From a virus: a DNA stretch of 24,457 nucleotides. The DNA is taken from positions 1-24,457 of the IMG/VR virus record IMGVR_UViG_3300020184_000033. The stretch is one strand, 5' to 3'. Shown piece after piece: positions 1-10,700 of this stretch. The notes beneath the pieces were generated by a model. That model was not told the DNA's origin. It ran no database searches and saw nothing but the letters and a program-made list of their open reading frames with translations. Position numbers and translations under genes: made by a program. The first letter of the stretch is position 1, and each line of letters opens with the position of its first letter.

Positions 1-39
1 CAATCACGACGATGACTAACTTACTGGAGCAATTCAGCG

Positions 40-432
40 ATGAACTACGAAGAAGCGGCAACACGTTACGCTAGCGTGCGTACCGATATAGACAACCTTG
101 ACCGAGAATACAAAGCCAACAAAGCGGCGTTGAAGGAAAAGCTTGTCTTACTTGAAAACTGGTTTACTGCGCGTGCGCAGGAAGATGGACTGGAATCTAT
201 AAAAACTTCACTTGGCACTGCTTACTGGTCTGCGCATCAGTCTGCAACTGTCGCCTGCCGAGAAGATTTCTTTGCGTTCTGTAAAGAACATGACGCTTGG
301 GAGCTTGTGGAGTCTAGGGCTTCCAAAACTGCTGTCCGTGACCACCTTGAAACCCATGGCGAACTTCCGCCGGGAATAAACTATAACACTGTAAGGGTGT
401 TTAACTTCCGCCGTAACCAAAAGAGGGACTAA
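40..432 (+). CDS. Small coiled-coil phage protein, replication module
   Basis: 130-aa protein of unknown function. Residues about 5-40 are rich in Glu, Lys, Arg and Leu and look like a coiled coil. A region follows with IKTSLGTAYW (about 54-63) and a C-terminal block with SRASKTAVRDHL, GELPPGIN and a basic end. The order coiled coil, then a Lys-Thr/Gly/Trp strand, loosely recalls the Gam host-nuclease-inhibitor fold, but I cannot confirm this by eye. A GGAG at 25-28 precedes the ATG by 11 bases. The stop lies 3 bases before the next gene, so the two are probably co-translated. Its place beside an SSB-like protein and a primase-helicase suggests a DNA replication or recombination role, which is inference. 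Confidence 0.8.
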   Translation: MNYEEAATRYASVRTDIDNLDREYKANKAALKEKLVLLENWFTARAQEDGLESIKTSLGTAYWSAHQSATVACREDFFAFCKEHDAWELVESRASKTAVRDHLETHGELPPGINYNTVRVFNFRRNQKRD

Positions 433-435
433 CCC

Positions 436-1293
436 ATGAACAATGTAATGAACGTACCAGACCATATCGCTGACCGAATTCGCCAGCGTCAAGAAACAGG
501 CAAGAAGTCTGCCGTAGCAGGGGCCATCGTTGGCTCGGGCGGCGAGGGTGCTAGCCTACCGCGTATAAGTATCCGCTCGTCACGCTACCGGCTAATTGAG
601 TCGGGGGTTGAGACTGTAGTAGGAACTTCTTTAGACGTAGTTATTGTGGGTGCTAACCCCCGCGTCTCAAAAGTTTTCTACGGTTCCGCGTACGATGGGG
701 AGAATACTGCGCCAAGTTGTTTTTCAAATGACGGCATAAAGCCTCACGCCTCTGTGGAGAATCCCGTTTGCGCGAGTTGCGCAGGGTGCCCTAATAACGA
801 ATTAGGTTCAAAAATACTTCCCAGTGGTAGCAAGTCTAAGTTATGCTCTGACCAACGGCATTTAGCTGTCGTTGCCGCCGCTGATCCCCACAAGGTCTAC
901 AGCCTTACAATCCCGGTTTCAGCTATGCGCGGTTTGAGAGAATACTTCAAAGAACTGGGGAACTATGGCTTAACCCCTGAAGAAGTTATTACTGAGCTTG
1001 GTTTTGATGACGAGGCTAGCTATCCTAAAATTGTTTTTAAGCATAAAGGATACGTGCCCGAAGGTAAGTTAGACGATTTGGAGAAGCTGACAGAACACGA
1101 CTCGGTTAAGTTAGCTACTCGCCAAATAGAGCTAAACAGCGCGTCTTTAGCGGCCCCTTCAACTAGCAATAAACTAGAGGCAAAACAAGAAGTGGCTGAA
1201 GAAGCACCTGCACCAAAAACCAAGCCCAAACTAGAGCCAGTAAAGGCATCGGACGATTTAGCTGACAGCATAGCTAGCTTGTTTGATGAATAA
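436..1293 (+). CDS. Cys-motif protein with acidic tail, candidate ssDNA-binding protein
   Basis: 285-aa protein. The centre has a cysteine cluster: a Cys in PSCFSNDG, then NPVCASCAGCPNN (C-x2-C-x2-C), then a further Cys in KSKLCSDQRHLAVV. This could bind zinc or a metal cluster. After about residue 215 the sequence is low-complexity, rich in Ala, Pro, Lys and Glu, and it ends in the acidic peptide DDLADSIASLFDE. A disordered linker plus acidic tip is the usual tail of single-stranded DNA-binding proteins such as T7 gp2.5 and E. coli SSB, and the next gene is a primase-helicase. SSB is therefore a reasonable but unproven guess. AGAGG at 422-426 serves the ATG. An intrinsic terminator begins 15 bases after the stop. 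Confidence 0.8.
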   Translation: MNNVMNVPDHIADRIRQRQETGKKSAVAGAIVGSGGEGASLPRISIRSSRYRLIESGVETVVGTSLDVVIVGANPRVSKVFYGSAYDGENTAPSCFSNDGIKPHASVENPVCASCAGCPNNELGSKILPSGSKSKLCSDQRHLAVVAAADPHKVYSLTIPVSAMRGLREYFKELGNYGLTPEEVITELGFDDEASYPKIVFKHKGYVPEGKLDDLEKLTEHDSVKLATRQIELNSASLAAPSTSNKLEAKQEVAEEAPAPKTKPKLEPVKASDDLADSIASLFDE

Positions 1294-1307
1294 TTTAACT
1301 GTGGAAC

Positions 1308-1333
1308 AGCCCCGTTGCGAACGGGGCTTTTTT
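1308..1333 (+). terminator. Intrinsic (rho-independent) terminator
   Basis: A perfect 9-bp GC-rich stem, AGCCCCGTT / AACGGGGCT, with a GCG loop runs directly into TTTTTT. It lies just after the stop of the SSB-like gene and before the primase-helicase gene on the same strand. It would cut or attenuate transcription from the first two genes into the primase. Confidence 0.9.
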
Positions 1334-1338
1334 GTCTA

Positions 1339-1344
1339 GGGGGT
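1339..1344 (+). promoter_or_regulatory. Shine-Dalgarno site deciding a GTG start
   Basis: AGGGGG lies 4 bases upstream of the GTG at 1349. No ATG is nearby in this frame, so the site supports GTG as the start of the primase-helicase. Confidence 0.7.
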
Positions 1345-1348
1345 ACGC

Positions 1349-4315
1349 GTGGAGACGAAGGAGTTTCTTGAACGAGTCCACGCCAAGTCAGATCAGTTAA
1401 TAGTATGTTGTTGGAAGCCAGACCCACAAGGTAATGTAAAAGAGGGGTTTTTTTGGCAGGAGGCTTCCTATACTTATGACGATTTTGACAAGGCGGCAGA
1501 ACGGATAGCGAAGTGCGACAAGCACCCAAGTGTTACTGTTTATTATACGGTAGGCTCATTCTCTGGTCACGAGTATGTGAGCGCCAATGGCAAAACAAAG
1601 TGGTACAGAAAAACAGAATTTGCTAGGCATTTCAAAGCCTTAGCGTTTGATTTGGACATAGGGCCAGACAAACAATACACAAATCAAATAGATGCAGTGG
1701 TGGCACTTAAAAAAGTGCTGTCGTCTATGGATATGCCGTTCCCTATGCTGGTGTCATCAGGCAACGGGCTTCATGTTTATTGGCCCTTGACGCAGGAGCT
1801 ACCGACTAAAACGTGGGTGCAGTTGTCCAAGGCATTACGCAGAGCGCTGGCTGAACATAATTTAGTTATTGATAATTCAAAAATCCACGACCCGTCTATG
1901 GTATTGCGACCCGTGGGTTCTCACCACAAGAAATCAACTACATGGAAGCCGGTCAAAGTCGTAAAGGATTGTGAAGACTTCGATCCAATGATGCTGGCTG
2001 GCATACTGAAGCGGTGGGTTAGCGTAGAGCCGGAGAAAAAACCAGCTAAGAAGTCGTCCATAATGGACGCTGTTATAGGGTCAAGTAACGATGTTGTTTT
2101 AGAGCGCGTTGCTGAGCACTGCACACAAATACGTGCGTTGGTAGCTAGCGGCGGTTTTATTGACGCCGCCGGGGAACAGGTTGAGGAACCACTGTGGCGC
2201 GCGTCATTGGGTATAGCAAAACACTGTACTGACCCAGAAGAAGCTATAATCAAGTTGGCTGGTGAACACCCTGACTTTGATTTAAAAGTAAACCTTGAGA
2301 AGTTAGAAGGGTGGGGCGCACACGGGCCGACTACCTGCGAAACATTTGAGCGTTTATGCCCAGCGGGTTGCCGTGGGTGCCCTCACAAAGAAAACATAAA
2401 AAGCCCTGCGAGACTTAGCTCAACAAGCTCTGTCACTGTAGAGACTGACAAGGGCGAAGAAGAAATCGAATTGCCTAAAGGCTATGTGGTACGCGACAAC
2501 TGCGTGTACAAAGAAGTGCGTGAGAAAGTAGAGTCTACTGACGCCAATGGTAACCCAACAATGGTTGAGCAAGTTGAGTGGGTTCTGGTGTCTCATTACT
2601 TAATGCACGTTCTTGGGCTGTATAAAAACCCAGAGACAGGCAACTCCACGTTCAGACTATCTGTTCGCTACCCGATGGTTGGCTGGACTGAGGAAGATCA
2701 CGAAATGGATGTGCTGGTTAACGGGCCGTCTTTTACCAAGTTCCTTCATCACCGACAGATATTTGACGCTAAGACAGGGGCACAGCAAGAAAGACTGAGG
2801 TTATTTATTGTGGATTATCTAGCGAAAGTACAAAGCGAAAGTCCGACTGGCATCGACTACATCCATTTCGGGTGGCAGAAAGACAAGACGTTCCTGTGTG
2901 GACATACAGTACTCGGTAACGATGTAGACACTGCCATAAAGCGCCGACTAAAAGGCGCGGCTACTCGGTTTGACGAACTAATCAAGCCGGTGGGGTCTCG
3001 CGCTGACTGGGTTGATGCCATGCGCATCCTTGAAAAGCCTGAAGCCAAGATGATACGAATGATGATGTTCCTTAGCATGGGGAGCGTGCTCAGTAGGGCG
3101 GCTGGCAACTGTACTGGCATGGTGTCTATTTACTCACCGCAGACTACAACAGGCAAAACGCTTGCGCTGTACGCTATCAACAGTATGTTCGGAAACCCTA
3201 AAGAGATGTTGCTACAACGTAGAGACACTGCCAACGCCATGTTTAAGATACGCGGCGTGCTTAACCAGCTACCTTGTACAATAGATGAGCTAACTACCGT
3301 ACACCCGGACGAAGCTGTAAATATGGTTTACGACCTTAGCTCAGGCGTAGAGAAGAACTCCATGGATCAGCGGCGGGAACTGCGAGACCCCGCTCGGTGG
3401 ACTGGCCCTACGTTCGTGTCAGCTAACGTCTCATTCCACCAGCAATTTGACCTTGCGCAGACTAACGACAGCGCCCTGCGAGCGCGGTGTATTGAGTATG
3501 TCCACGAGGACAGGACACTGGTAGAAAAGGATACCTCTGGTACAAGCCCCGCAGACCGCTTTGTGGAGGCGATATTCCACAACTATGGCTGGGCCTACCC
3601 AGAGCTTGTAAGCGCTGTAATCAGCAATGGGGGCGACACAGAGCTATGGAAAGCCCTAAAGCCCAAGTTTATAGAGAAATTCGGCTCTGTATTCCAAGCT
3701 GTAGACAAGTATGCTGAACCGATGATTATTTGTGGCTGGATAATGAGCAAGATTGCTAGGAAGCTGGGGCTGGTTAGCTTCGACCCAGACGAAGTAGCCC
3801 AAGACTGGATAGCACACGTACACGCTACTCACGATTATGAGGCTAAGCACGCGGTAGATGCCATAGACACCCTTGGGCAATTTCTTCAAGAGCATAACGA
3901 CGAGATTATACACTCATCTCAGCAACATGGTCAGCAAAAAGAAAACGTGCAATTACCGCCGCCAACAACGGCTGTAGCGCGGGAAAAGCTGATTTATGAC
4001 GCGAACAACAATATCCTGAAGGGTAGTTATTTAGCGGTAAATATAGCTATGCTCAAGCGGTGGCTACAGCGCACCCGAGATGGTATAGACCGAGTAACGC
4101 GGGAACTGGACAGTATGGGAGCGCTAATTAGCGAGCGTGAAAGAGTCACGTTGTTTAAGGGTTGTCCCGGCCATAACCCCGGCCAAGCGTTCTGCATTAT
4201 GGTAGACTTAACGCATCCTAGATTTATTGAAGGGCTGGACGGCTCAGAAGCCGTTAAGAACAGCACTGTCCTGAAGGCGATATTGGGAGGCTCGCATGGC
4301 GCGAAACTACCGTAA
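1349..4315 (+). CDS. Primase-helicase: AEP-like primase plus DUF927-like ATPase
   Basis: 988-aa two-part replication enzyme. The N-terminal part looks like an archaeo-eukaryotic-type primase: a metal-binding DLD (Asp101, Asp103), the SSGNGLHVYW motif (136-145) and a later D-P-S-x-V-L-R-P block near 185-195. A cysteine set follows (Cys330, 337, 341, 344), probably a zinc site. The C-terminal part resembles DUF927 superfamily-3-like helicases, with a P-loop TTTGKT (Lys603) and a Walker B IDE (Asp646, Glu647). It probably lays primers and unwinds DNA at the phage fork. GTG is used as start, with AGGGGG just upstream. The gene begins right after an intrinsic terminator, and its last 20 bases overlap the next gene. 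The family assignment is from motifs only. Confidence 0.9.
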   Translation: METKEFLERVHAKSDQLIVCCWKPDPQGNVKEGFFWQEASYTYDDFDKAAERIAKCDKHPSVTVYYTVGSFSGHEYVSANGKTKWYRKTEFARHFKALAFDLDIGPDKQYTNQIDAVVALKKVLSSMDMPFPMLVSSGNGLHVYWPLTQELPTKTWVQLSKALRRALAEHNLVIDNSKIHDPSMVLRPVGSHHKKSTTWKPVKVVKDCEDFDPMMLAGILKRWVSVEPEKKPAKKSSIMDAVIGSSNDVVLERVAEHCTQIRALVASGGFIDAAGEQVEEPLWRASLGIAKHCTDPEEAIIKLAGEHPDFDLKVNLEKLEGWGAHGPTTCETFERLCPAGCRGCPHKENIKSPARLSSTSSVTVETDKGEEEIELPKGYVVRDNCVYKEVREKVESTDANGNPTMVEQVEWVLVSHYLMHVLGLYKNPETGNSTFRLSVRYPMVGWTEEDHEMDVLVNGPSFTKFLHHRQIFDAKTGAQQERLRLFIVDYLAKVQSESPTGIDYIHFGWQKDKTFLCGHTVLGNDVDTAIKRRLKGAATRFDELIKPVGSRADWVDAMRILEKPEAKMIRMMMFLSMGSVLSRAAGNCTGMVSIYSPQTTTGKTLALYAINSMFGNPKEMLLQRRDTANAMFKIRGVLNQLPCTIDELTTVHPDEAVNMVYDLSSGVEKNSMDQRRELRDPARWTGPTFVSANVSFHQQFDLAQTNDSALRARCIEYVHEDRTLVEKDTSGTSPADRFVEAIFHNYGWAYPELVSAVISNGGDTELWKALKPKFIEKFGSVFQAVDKYAEPMIICGWIMSKIARKLGLVSFDPDEVAQDWIAHVHATHDYEAKHAVDAIDTLGQFLQEHNDEIIHSSQQHGQQKENVQLPPPTTAVAREKLIYDANNNILKGSYLAVNIAMLKRWLQRTRDGIDRVTRELDSMGALISERERVTLFKGCPGHNPGQAFCIMVDLTHPRFIEGLDGSEAVKNSTVLKAILGGSHGAKLP
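4285..4290 (+). promoter_or_regulatory. Strong Shine-Dalgarno inside the primase gene
   Basis: GGGAGG, 5 bases before the ATG at 4296, lies within the 3' end of the primase-helicase frame. It sets the start of the small HNH-type gene, which overlaps the primase stop. Confidence 0.75.
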
Positions 4316-4547
4316 AGAGTACGACAACTACCACTCAAAGCCCAAACAGAAGAAAAACCGTGCGGCGCGTAATGCGGCACGGGCTGTTATGGCTAAAGAA
4401 GGTAAAGTCCGTAAGGGCGATGGCAAAGATGTTGACCACAAAACCCCAATGGCGAAAGGCGGGGGCAACGGCAGGTCTAACCTACGCGCTACCCCTAAGT
4501 CTAAAAACCGTAGCTTCGCCCGTACTAAAAAGGCGAAGATGAAGTAA
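4296..4547 (+). CDS. Small basic HNH-type endonuclease-like protein
   Basis: 83-aa, strongly basic protein. The second half carries a compact HNH-like signature: DVDHKTP (Asp47-His48), GGGN (Asn58), RSNLR (Asn62) and KSKNRS (Asn71), an H-N-N variant. The N-terminal MARNYRKEYDNYH and Arg/Lys/Ala-rich helix should bind nucleic acid. HNH proteins of this size can nick or cut DNA, for example during packaging or homing, but with such a short core the activity is uncertain and it could be a DNA-binding remnant. The ATG has a strong GGGAGG site and overlaps the end of the primase gene by 20 bases. Its TAA abuts the stop codon of the opposing gene. Confidence 0.8.
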   Translation: MARNYRKEYDNYHSKPKQKKNRAARNAARAVMAKEGKVRKGDGKDVDHKTPMAKGGGNGRSNLRATPKSKNRSFARTKKAKMK

Positions 4548-4766
4548 CTAGTAGCCGCCGGAACGACCGCCCGAAGAAACTTCGCCGCCGGGACGGAAGC
4601 TGTGTGCCTTGTCGTTGTTCATCTTAGGAGCTTTCATAGCGCCGTCAGACATGAAGTTAACCATCTTCTGCTGGCCGATAGCTACACCAGCCTCTTTTTT
4701 CATGTGCTGGGGTACGCCCATGCAGCCGCCAGCCTTGTCTGCCATTCCACCTTTCTTACCGTACAT
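4548..4766 (-). CDS. Small Gly/Lys/Met-rich phage protein
   Basis: About 72 aa and of unknown function. It is rich in Gly, Lys and Met (starts MYGKKGGMADK) and ends in a Gly/Ser-rich tail (GGEVSSGGRSGGY). I chose the ATG at 4766 because AAAGGAG lies just upstream. A longer reading from an ATG at 4793 exists but would place that ribosome site inside the coding region. It is the last gene of the leftward virion module, 30 bases after the giant ejection protein. Low-complexity proteins of this kind are often found near phage structural genes. A minor virion or DNA-associated role is possible, but nothing in the sequence proves it. Confidence 0.65.
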   Translation of the reverse strand: MYGKKGGMADKAGGCMGVPQHMKKEAGVAIGQQKMVNFMSDGAMKAPKMNNDKAHSFRPGGEVSSGGRSGGY

Positions 4767-4796
4767 AGCACGTTCTCCTTTGTTTGAGTGCATAGT

Positions 4797-7700
4797 TTAG
4801 TCCCTGTTGTACAACTTGTCTATTTCTTCACGCATATCTTGGCGCAAACTGTCTATCTCAGCGTACAGTGCGTCGTAATCTGGCGCTCCAGACCGCAGTT
4901 CTTCACGCTTAACGCGGGATACAGCGATGCCATAGTCTCGTATGATCTGACGCTCAGCTATCTGCTTGTACATGGTTTCTTCTGTCACGTTGGGGTTGTA
5001 GAACTTCAGTCCAGCGGCTCTGGCGAACAGCATCGGGGATACGTCCCTACCACTTATCGTCGTGCCACCTTCGATAAAGTCTATTGCCTTGCCCACGTTA
5101 CGAGTACTAATTACAGGCGGTAGCGCCATATCAACAACCATACCAATGTTGTTTAGCGTAACATCCAGCGCACTGTCTGTAGGATCGTTGATCTTCTTGC
5201 CTGTGTACGTGTCAGTATTCATAAACATACCGGCAAGCATGACAAGCGGCCCGTTGGGGCTGAAGCCTCCCGGCCAGTTCTCATAGCCCAAGAAACCAGC
5301 AGGTGTACCGCGCATGGTGCTTGACAGCGGTATGTAGTCGCCCAAACGGAAATAAACAGGATTCTCGTCGTCACCCATGAACGGTATACGGATCATGGAA
5401 TTTGGGCCTGAATTGAAAAACAGTTTCTCGTTGTACATCTTGCCGAGGCGGTTACGGTCTTCTTCGTCCTCACCAGCCAGAGCAGACATTGCCGCATCAA
5501 GAAGTGCGTACGATGTCAGTACGTTGGCTATCATCCAAGGCCGCGTCACAGCAATCTTGCCGAGCATGGGTATCGCGGCGTATGTCCACGAAGCAAACGG
5601 CATGACGGTCTGACGCGCATACTGTAAGTACTTGGCGTCGATGTCGTAGTTTAAAAACGCATCGCGTCCAAAGTCACCAGCCTGCCTCCATTGGTCAGCG
5701 GTCAAAGCCGCGCCGTCATTGGCTGACTGAAGCTCTCCCGCACGGTTCATAAACGCGGCTAGACGGAACACGTTATCTTCAGCGGCGTAAAGCTCCAACA
5801 AGTTACGATCTTTCTCAAGAATGTAATTGCCCATCGCCTTAACGTTATCTGATTCAAGTCGTAATAGCTCAGACACGCGACCCATAACGCCTCTGTTGTC
5901 GTTGTCAGGCTTAATTTTGTCTCGCATCTCACGATACTTGGTCTTCTTGACTTCAGAAGCCGAGAAGTTGCCCAACAACGCACCAGACTTCTCAAACTCT
6001 TTAAGGAGAAGTAGCTGATCCTTAGTCAACGCGCCACGATTGCGTGAGACTCTGTATAAGATGCTTGCGGCTTCTTTTAGGGTCTTGAAGGTAATCCCGT
6101 GCATCATCATGATTGACACGTTTGATGCTACGTTGGTGATGTGCGTACCGGGGTTACGTGTCGTTTTAGACAGTTTGAACTGCCGCAGAGCTTCGTTGTA
6201 AGTACGCATAGCCCCTTTGTCGAACATGGTGTGCTTGCTCGACATGTCTTGGATAGCCGCATACACAGGGCCAGACACAATTTTCCCTGCCAGATCGCCC
6301 CACACTTTGACGGGTACACCCTCTGCTTTTAGGGCGGTTGTATCTGGTATCTTAATTAGCGTGCCTTGGCGACGGAACTCATCTGCAACTGCTCCCGTCT
6401 GAAGCTCAGCCGCGCTAGCTGTCTGCACTTCTTTGCTATAGGGGCGTACGGTTTCGCCTTCAGCGGCAGTCATTTCAAGGTAGCGGTTATATTCAGCTAC
6501 GTCTTTGAACACCACAGGCACTTCGCCCCGCTCAAATGCGGCGGGGTCTATGTTACCGTTGGCGTTTCTGCCGATGTTAGCTAGACCAGAGAGAAACTTC
6601 TTAGACGCATAATAAGTACCCAACGTGTTGGCAGTGTTAAGTATGGCAACGCCAATCTGGTCAGCCGCCTGCATTTTATTTGCGTCTTTTAGGGCTTCGG
6701 CAACGCTCTTGTTAGTAGTAAAGGTAAACCGCTTCCCCGGCAAATCCTTACCAGACCACTTGGCGTTCATGTCTATTGGGAAAGACTCACCCTTGTCGTT
6801 GTCTATGGTTATGCCACCAGCGGCGTTTGCTTGGTCTTCCCGAACAAAGCCAATAGTCTTTGTGGGGTCTAAGCGACCTTGCGTCTCTCCCATAACGCGG
6901 TAGTACACAGCGCTAGAGTCAAACACATCGCCTTCTTTCTTGAGTCCTAACCACTCTGGGTTGTCATTCTTTTCAAGATCCTGCTTACGCCCACCAAAAA
7001 TCTGGCTCAGCTTACGTTGCCCAACAGTACCACTGCCGATGTCAGTTTCTTTTTCGACAAAGATCAACGATTCGCTGAACTTACGCCCGTCAAAGAACTG
7101 CTTATAAGTTTCGGGTAGAGCAGTCTTAAATTCCTCTATCGTCTCAAGCAGGTTGTCTGCGCGAGTTTTCAACAACTCAGCGTCCGGCACGCCGTTAAGC
7201 GCCGCTTTGTTACCGTCTAAGTAATCAATAAACTTCTGCGCAGTAGCAATGTCGCGCTGGATAAGATCGCGCAGGTGGTTAGACACAAGCTCGGCAAGCT
7301 GTACGCCGGTATGTTTCTCGTTCTTGAACATCTGGAATACTTTTTTCAGCGTTTCGCCAAACGCCAACTGAGGATTGAACTTGCGCAGTATTTTCTCTGC
7401 GCCGGGGAACGCCTTAATAACGGCCTCGCGCACTTCAGTAACCAGCGTCTTCAGCTTACCTTGGAAATCTTGCGGCAGTGCCTTGCCCAGAAGGTCGAAT
7501 ATAGGCTTAGTTAAGCCGTAAGTGCCTTGGGTGCCATACTTGCGCAAATCTACCTGCTCGGCAGGTTTAACGGCTGTTCCCCCACGGACAGACTGCTTGA
7601 GAACCTTGCCCCTTCTGCTAGGCTTGCCACCTTCTTTACGAGCTTTGTTCAATAACGACACTGTTGAGTTAAGAATGTCGTTAGCCGCCGTGTTCTCTAC

Positions 7701-10700
7701 ACCTAGGAACTTAGATACTAGTTCAGTGAGGTACCGCCACACGTTATTAACGGCGTCTAAAAACGTTTTAGACTCGGCGTCGCGTGCTTTTACCTTAGTA
7801 GTTAGCTCTTTAAACTCAGACAGCGTGTTACCGTAGGAGATAAGCTCAAGCACAGCATCAAGCTCAGCTTGGGGAGCGAAAGCGCCGTCTTTCCTTTGCT
7901 GGCCGCGCACGTTCTGCAACGTGTTAACAACGTCTATAGCAGTCTGTTTATCTTGCGCAGACATACTAGTAACTTTGTCGAGACGCCCGGCTTGTACGAA
8001 ATCAACTATATCTGTGAGTGTGTTTTTAAGCAGAGTGACTTCTGGAGCCGTTTGGTTCCGATATACGTAGCCTTGCAGGGCTACGTGTAGGGACTCGTGT
8101 ACGATTTCTTCTGGCGTGGTAGCGCGCCGCAAGTAGACTGTATCGTCTTTAGGGTCGTAGTAGCTGTTCGCTTCGTCGGTAAACTTCACTGACGCATCTT
8201 GCTGACGCTCACGCAGAGTATCAATCAACATCTTGCGTAATGCCAACGTACCTACGCGCGGCGTGCCGCGTCCCGGAGCACCTACAAGGTTTAGGATACC
8301 GCGCAGTCCTTTCTCTTTACCGAACTTTTTGGTTCTACCTTTGCCCTCAGTAGCGGCGGTCTCTAAATCAGCGATAAAGCCAGCGTCAACTTCTTCACTA
8401 GATAACCGCTTTTGGCGACCTTCTGGAGCAGTCTGTGTAACCCCCTCTAACGCGCCATCTTTATACGCAGCCCAAGCATTAGATAGGACTACATCAACTT
8501 TATTTAGGTATTGCCCGCGAGTATCAGTCCTAGCTTTTTCGCCGAACAGTTCTTTCATGTACGGCTTAATCTTGCCATCTACTTTGCTGGACTTGTTCTT
8601 GTCTTTTTGCGCAGCTAGTTTGTTTATGGCTATCAGCGCGTCTACAGTATTTGCGCTACCAGCTACGCGAACAAGTTCGTCCATAGCTGTCTTAGTTTCT
8701 GCTGCTAAAGCCTGTAGTTGCTCGGCGTTAGCGCCAGCCATGTCCACAGCGCCTTGGTCAGACAACCCCTCTGCTTGCTTAGCGTCAACTAGATTCTGCC
8801 TAGCATTATTGTATGCTCTGGCAGCTACAACAGCCTTTTTGAACGCTTCGTGAACCTCAGTCATTTTTGCGCTGAAGGTATCCGTGGTGTCTGCGTCTCT
8901 AGCAGGGGAACCTTGTTGGCGGACTATAGGCTTAGGGTTAGGCTTAGTAGAGCGCATCATCTCTACCACGCCCTTCAACACTTGCTGGGGCAACGATATA
9001 TCGCCGCTAACCTTTCCGACTTTAGAGGAAACTTCGGCTTTCAAGACCTGCGCTACGTCAGAGTCATCCACCATAGCCGCTTCTTCAACTTCTTCCTCGG
9101 TGACAAGCTCTTCCTCGGGTGCCGTGGTCTGCACTACTTCGCCGCGTGTTTCTTCTTGGACTGCGGCTGGCTCAACAATAGGAGAAGTAGGCTCTACCGT
9201 AGGCACTTGCTCTTGCTCGACATCAACAGTGGTTACTGCCTCTTCTACAGGAGCGGCTTCTAAGTTGGCTTCTCTGTCTATCTGCGCCTGCTCTACTTGT
9301 GCCTGCCCTTGCTCTGGAGTCAATCTACCTTTGCGTACACGCACTAACGCCTTGCGAGCGGCTTTGCCACGAGCATCGACCTCTAAACTATCGCGCAGCT
9401 TATCTATGTGGTACTCAAGCGCAAACAACTGGGCACCTTGTTCGCTGTACTCATTACGCTGGTCGAACTCCATAGAGGCAATAGCGATCTCTAAATCGCG
9501 TCGCTCTTCAGCGGTCTCTTGGGCGCGTTGCTCGGCAGCTTTACGCAGCTTAGCTGCTTTTCTGCCTCTAACGCGCTTACCTATGTTGGGTGATGATTCC
9601 GCCTCTAGTTTAGCTAGGCGGTCTCTGGCTTCAGCAAGTGCCTCGTCTTCTGGCATTGTTTGGTTAAGCTCAGCCAACTTCTCTTCTGCGGCTTTAAGCT
9701 CAAGCCTTGTAGCTTCTCGCTCGCGCGAGTTCATACGCTGTTTAGCTAACTTCTCTAGCTCCTCAACGCCGTTAGTATCTGCGGCTATTGCATCAACTTG
9801 TTCGTCTAGTTGCTCATCAGTTAGAGTAAGTTTGCTGCGTAAGCGACGCTGCTCCTCAATGTACTGCTCTTTGTACCGGAGGATGTCTTCTGGTGTGGAT
9901 ATAACTTTCTCATCAGGCTTAGCATCTTTGGGCTTGAACGTAGCGCTAACAGCACCGGAGAAGCCACCGCCAACTAACGCGCCAGCAACCACTGCATTAA
10001 GGCGACGAGAGGCTATTTCTTCTGGCGACAAATCGTCCCGCATACCGATCTCAAGCTCGGTTTGGAATGCCTCCGTTGCGCCTTCTGCAACAGCACCGCC
10101 GACAAGAGCCTTGCCACCACGACCAAGCCTAGTAGTTGGTACGGTAGTTGTAGCGCCTCCGCCAGCCAGATTGATTTCTCTAGTTGCAGCTACACCGGGG
10201 ACACCAAGACCCCTAACTACACGACCGAGGGCAAACGGCACGGCGGCTTCAGCGGCGGCGTAGGGTATACCACCAAGTAGGGCACCGGAGGCGTCTCTTT
10301 CGCCGCCTTCTACAGACTCGTTGTACAGAGAACCAACACCATACATATAACCAGTGCCTAGCGCGCCTACGCCAGCACCAAAACCCAAACCGCCAGTAGC
10401 TAAGCCAGCAGCGGCTATGCCACCCATAATTGGTATTTGCTGACCAAACTGCCCACCAGCGTAGCTTAACGCGTCGCCAACACCTTGGATGTCTTCTACA
10501 CGCTGCGGAACTTCTGGGTTAATAGATAGGGCGGCTTGCGCTTGCTGGGCGCGGACTTCCGACTCAAGAGTGTTTCTTAGACCCGTAGCACCTAGAGCTT
10601 CTGCAACAGCGGCACCAGCGCCAGCGGCCATAGCTTGTACTTGATCTACTCCAGCGGACGCGCCAGAAGCTATGGCAGAGCGCCCCATACCAGTCTTAAC

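Noticed and set aside
1-39. Possible 3' end of an upstream plus-strand gene
   Set aside because: Each frame reaches a stop (13-15, 17-19, or 72-74), so an upstream gene may end here, but too little sequence is visible to choose a frame or name it.
1020-1529. 169-aa minus-strand open frame over the terminator region
   Set aside because: It overlaps two convincing plus-strand genes and their terminator and shows no protein-like features.
4571-4585. Hairpin CGAAG-AAA-CTTCG near the convergent junction
   Set aside because: The stem is only 5 bp, lies inside the coding region of the small Gly/Lys protein and has no T-run, so it is not a credible terminator.
4767-4793. Upstream ATG extension of the small Gly/Lys-rich gene
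   Set aside because: The AAAGGAG ribosome site lies between this ATG and the one at 4766, which favours the shorter start.
8233-8853. 206-aa open frame on the plus strand
   Set aside because: Shadow of the giant minus-strand gene, with no recognisable motif.
8884-10263. 459-aa Ser/Ala-rich open frame on the plus strand
   Set aside because: It is antisense to the giant ejection protein. The long open frame is a by-product of that gene's codon use, and its Ser/Ala/Thr low-complexity composition has no domain or ribosome site.
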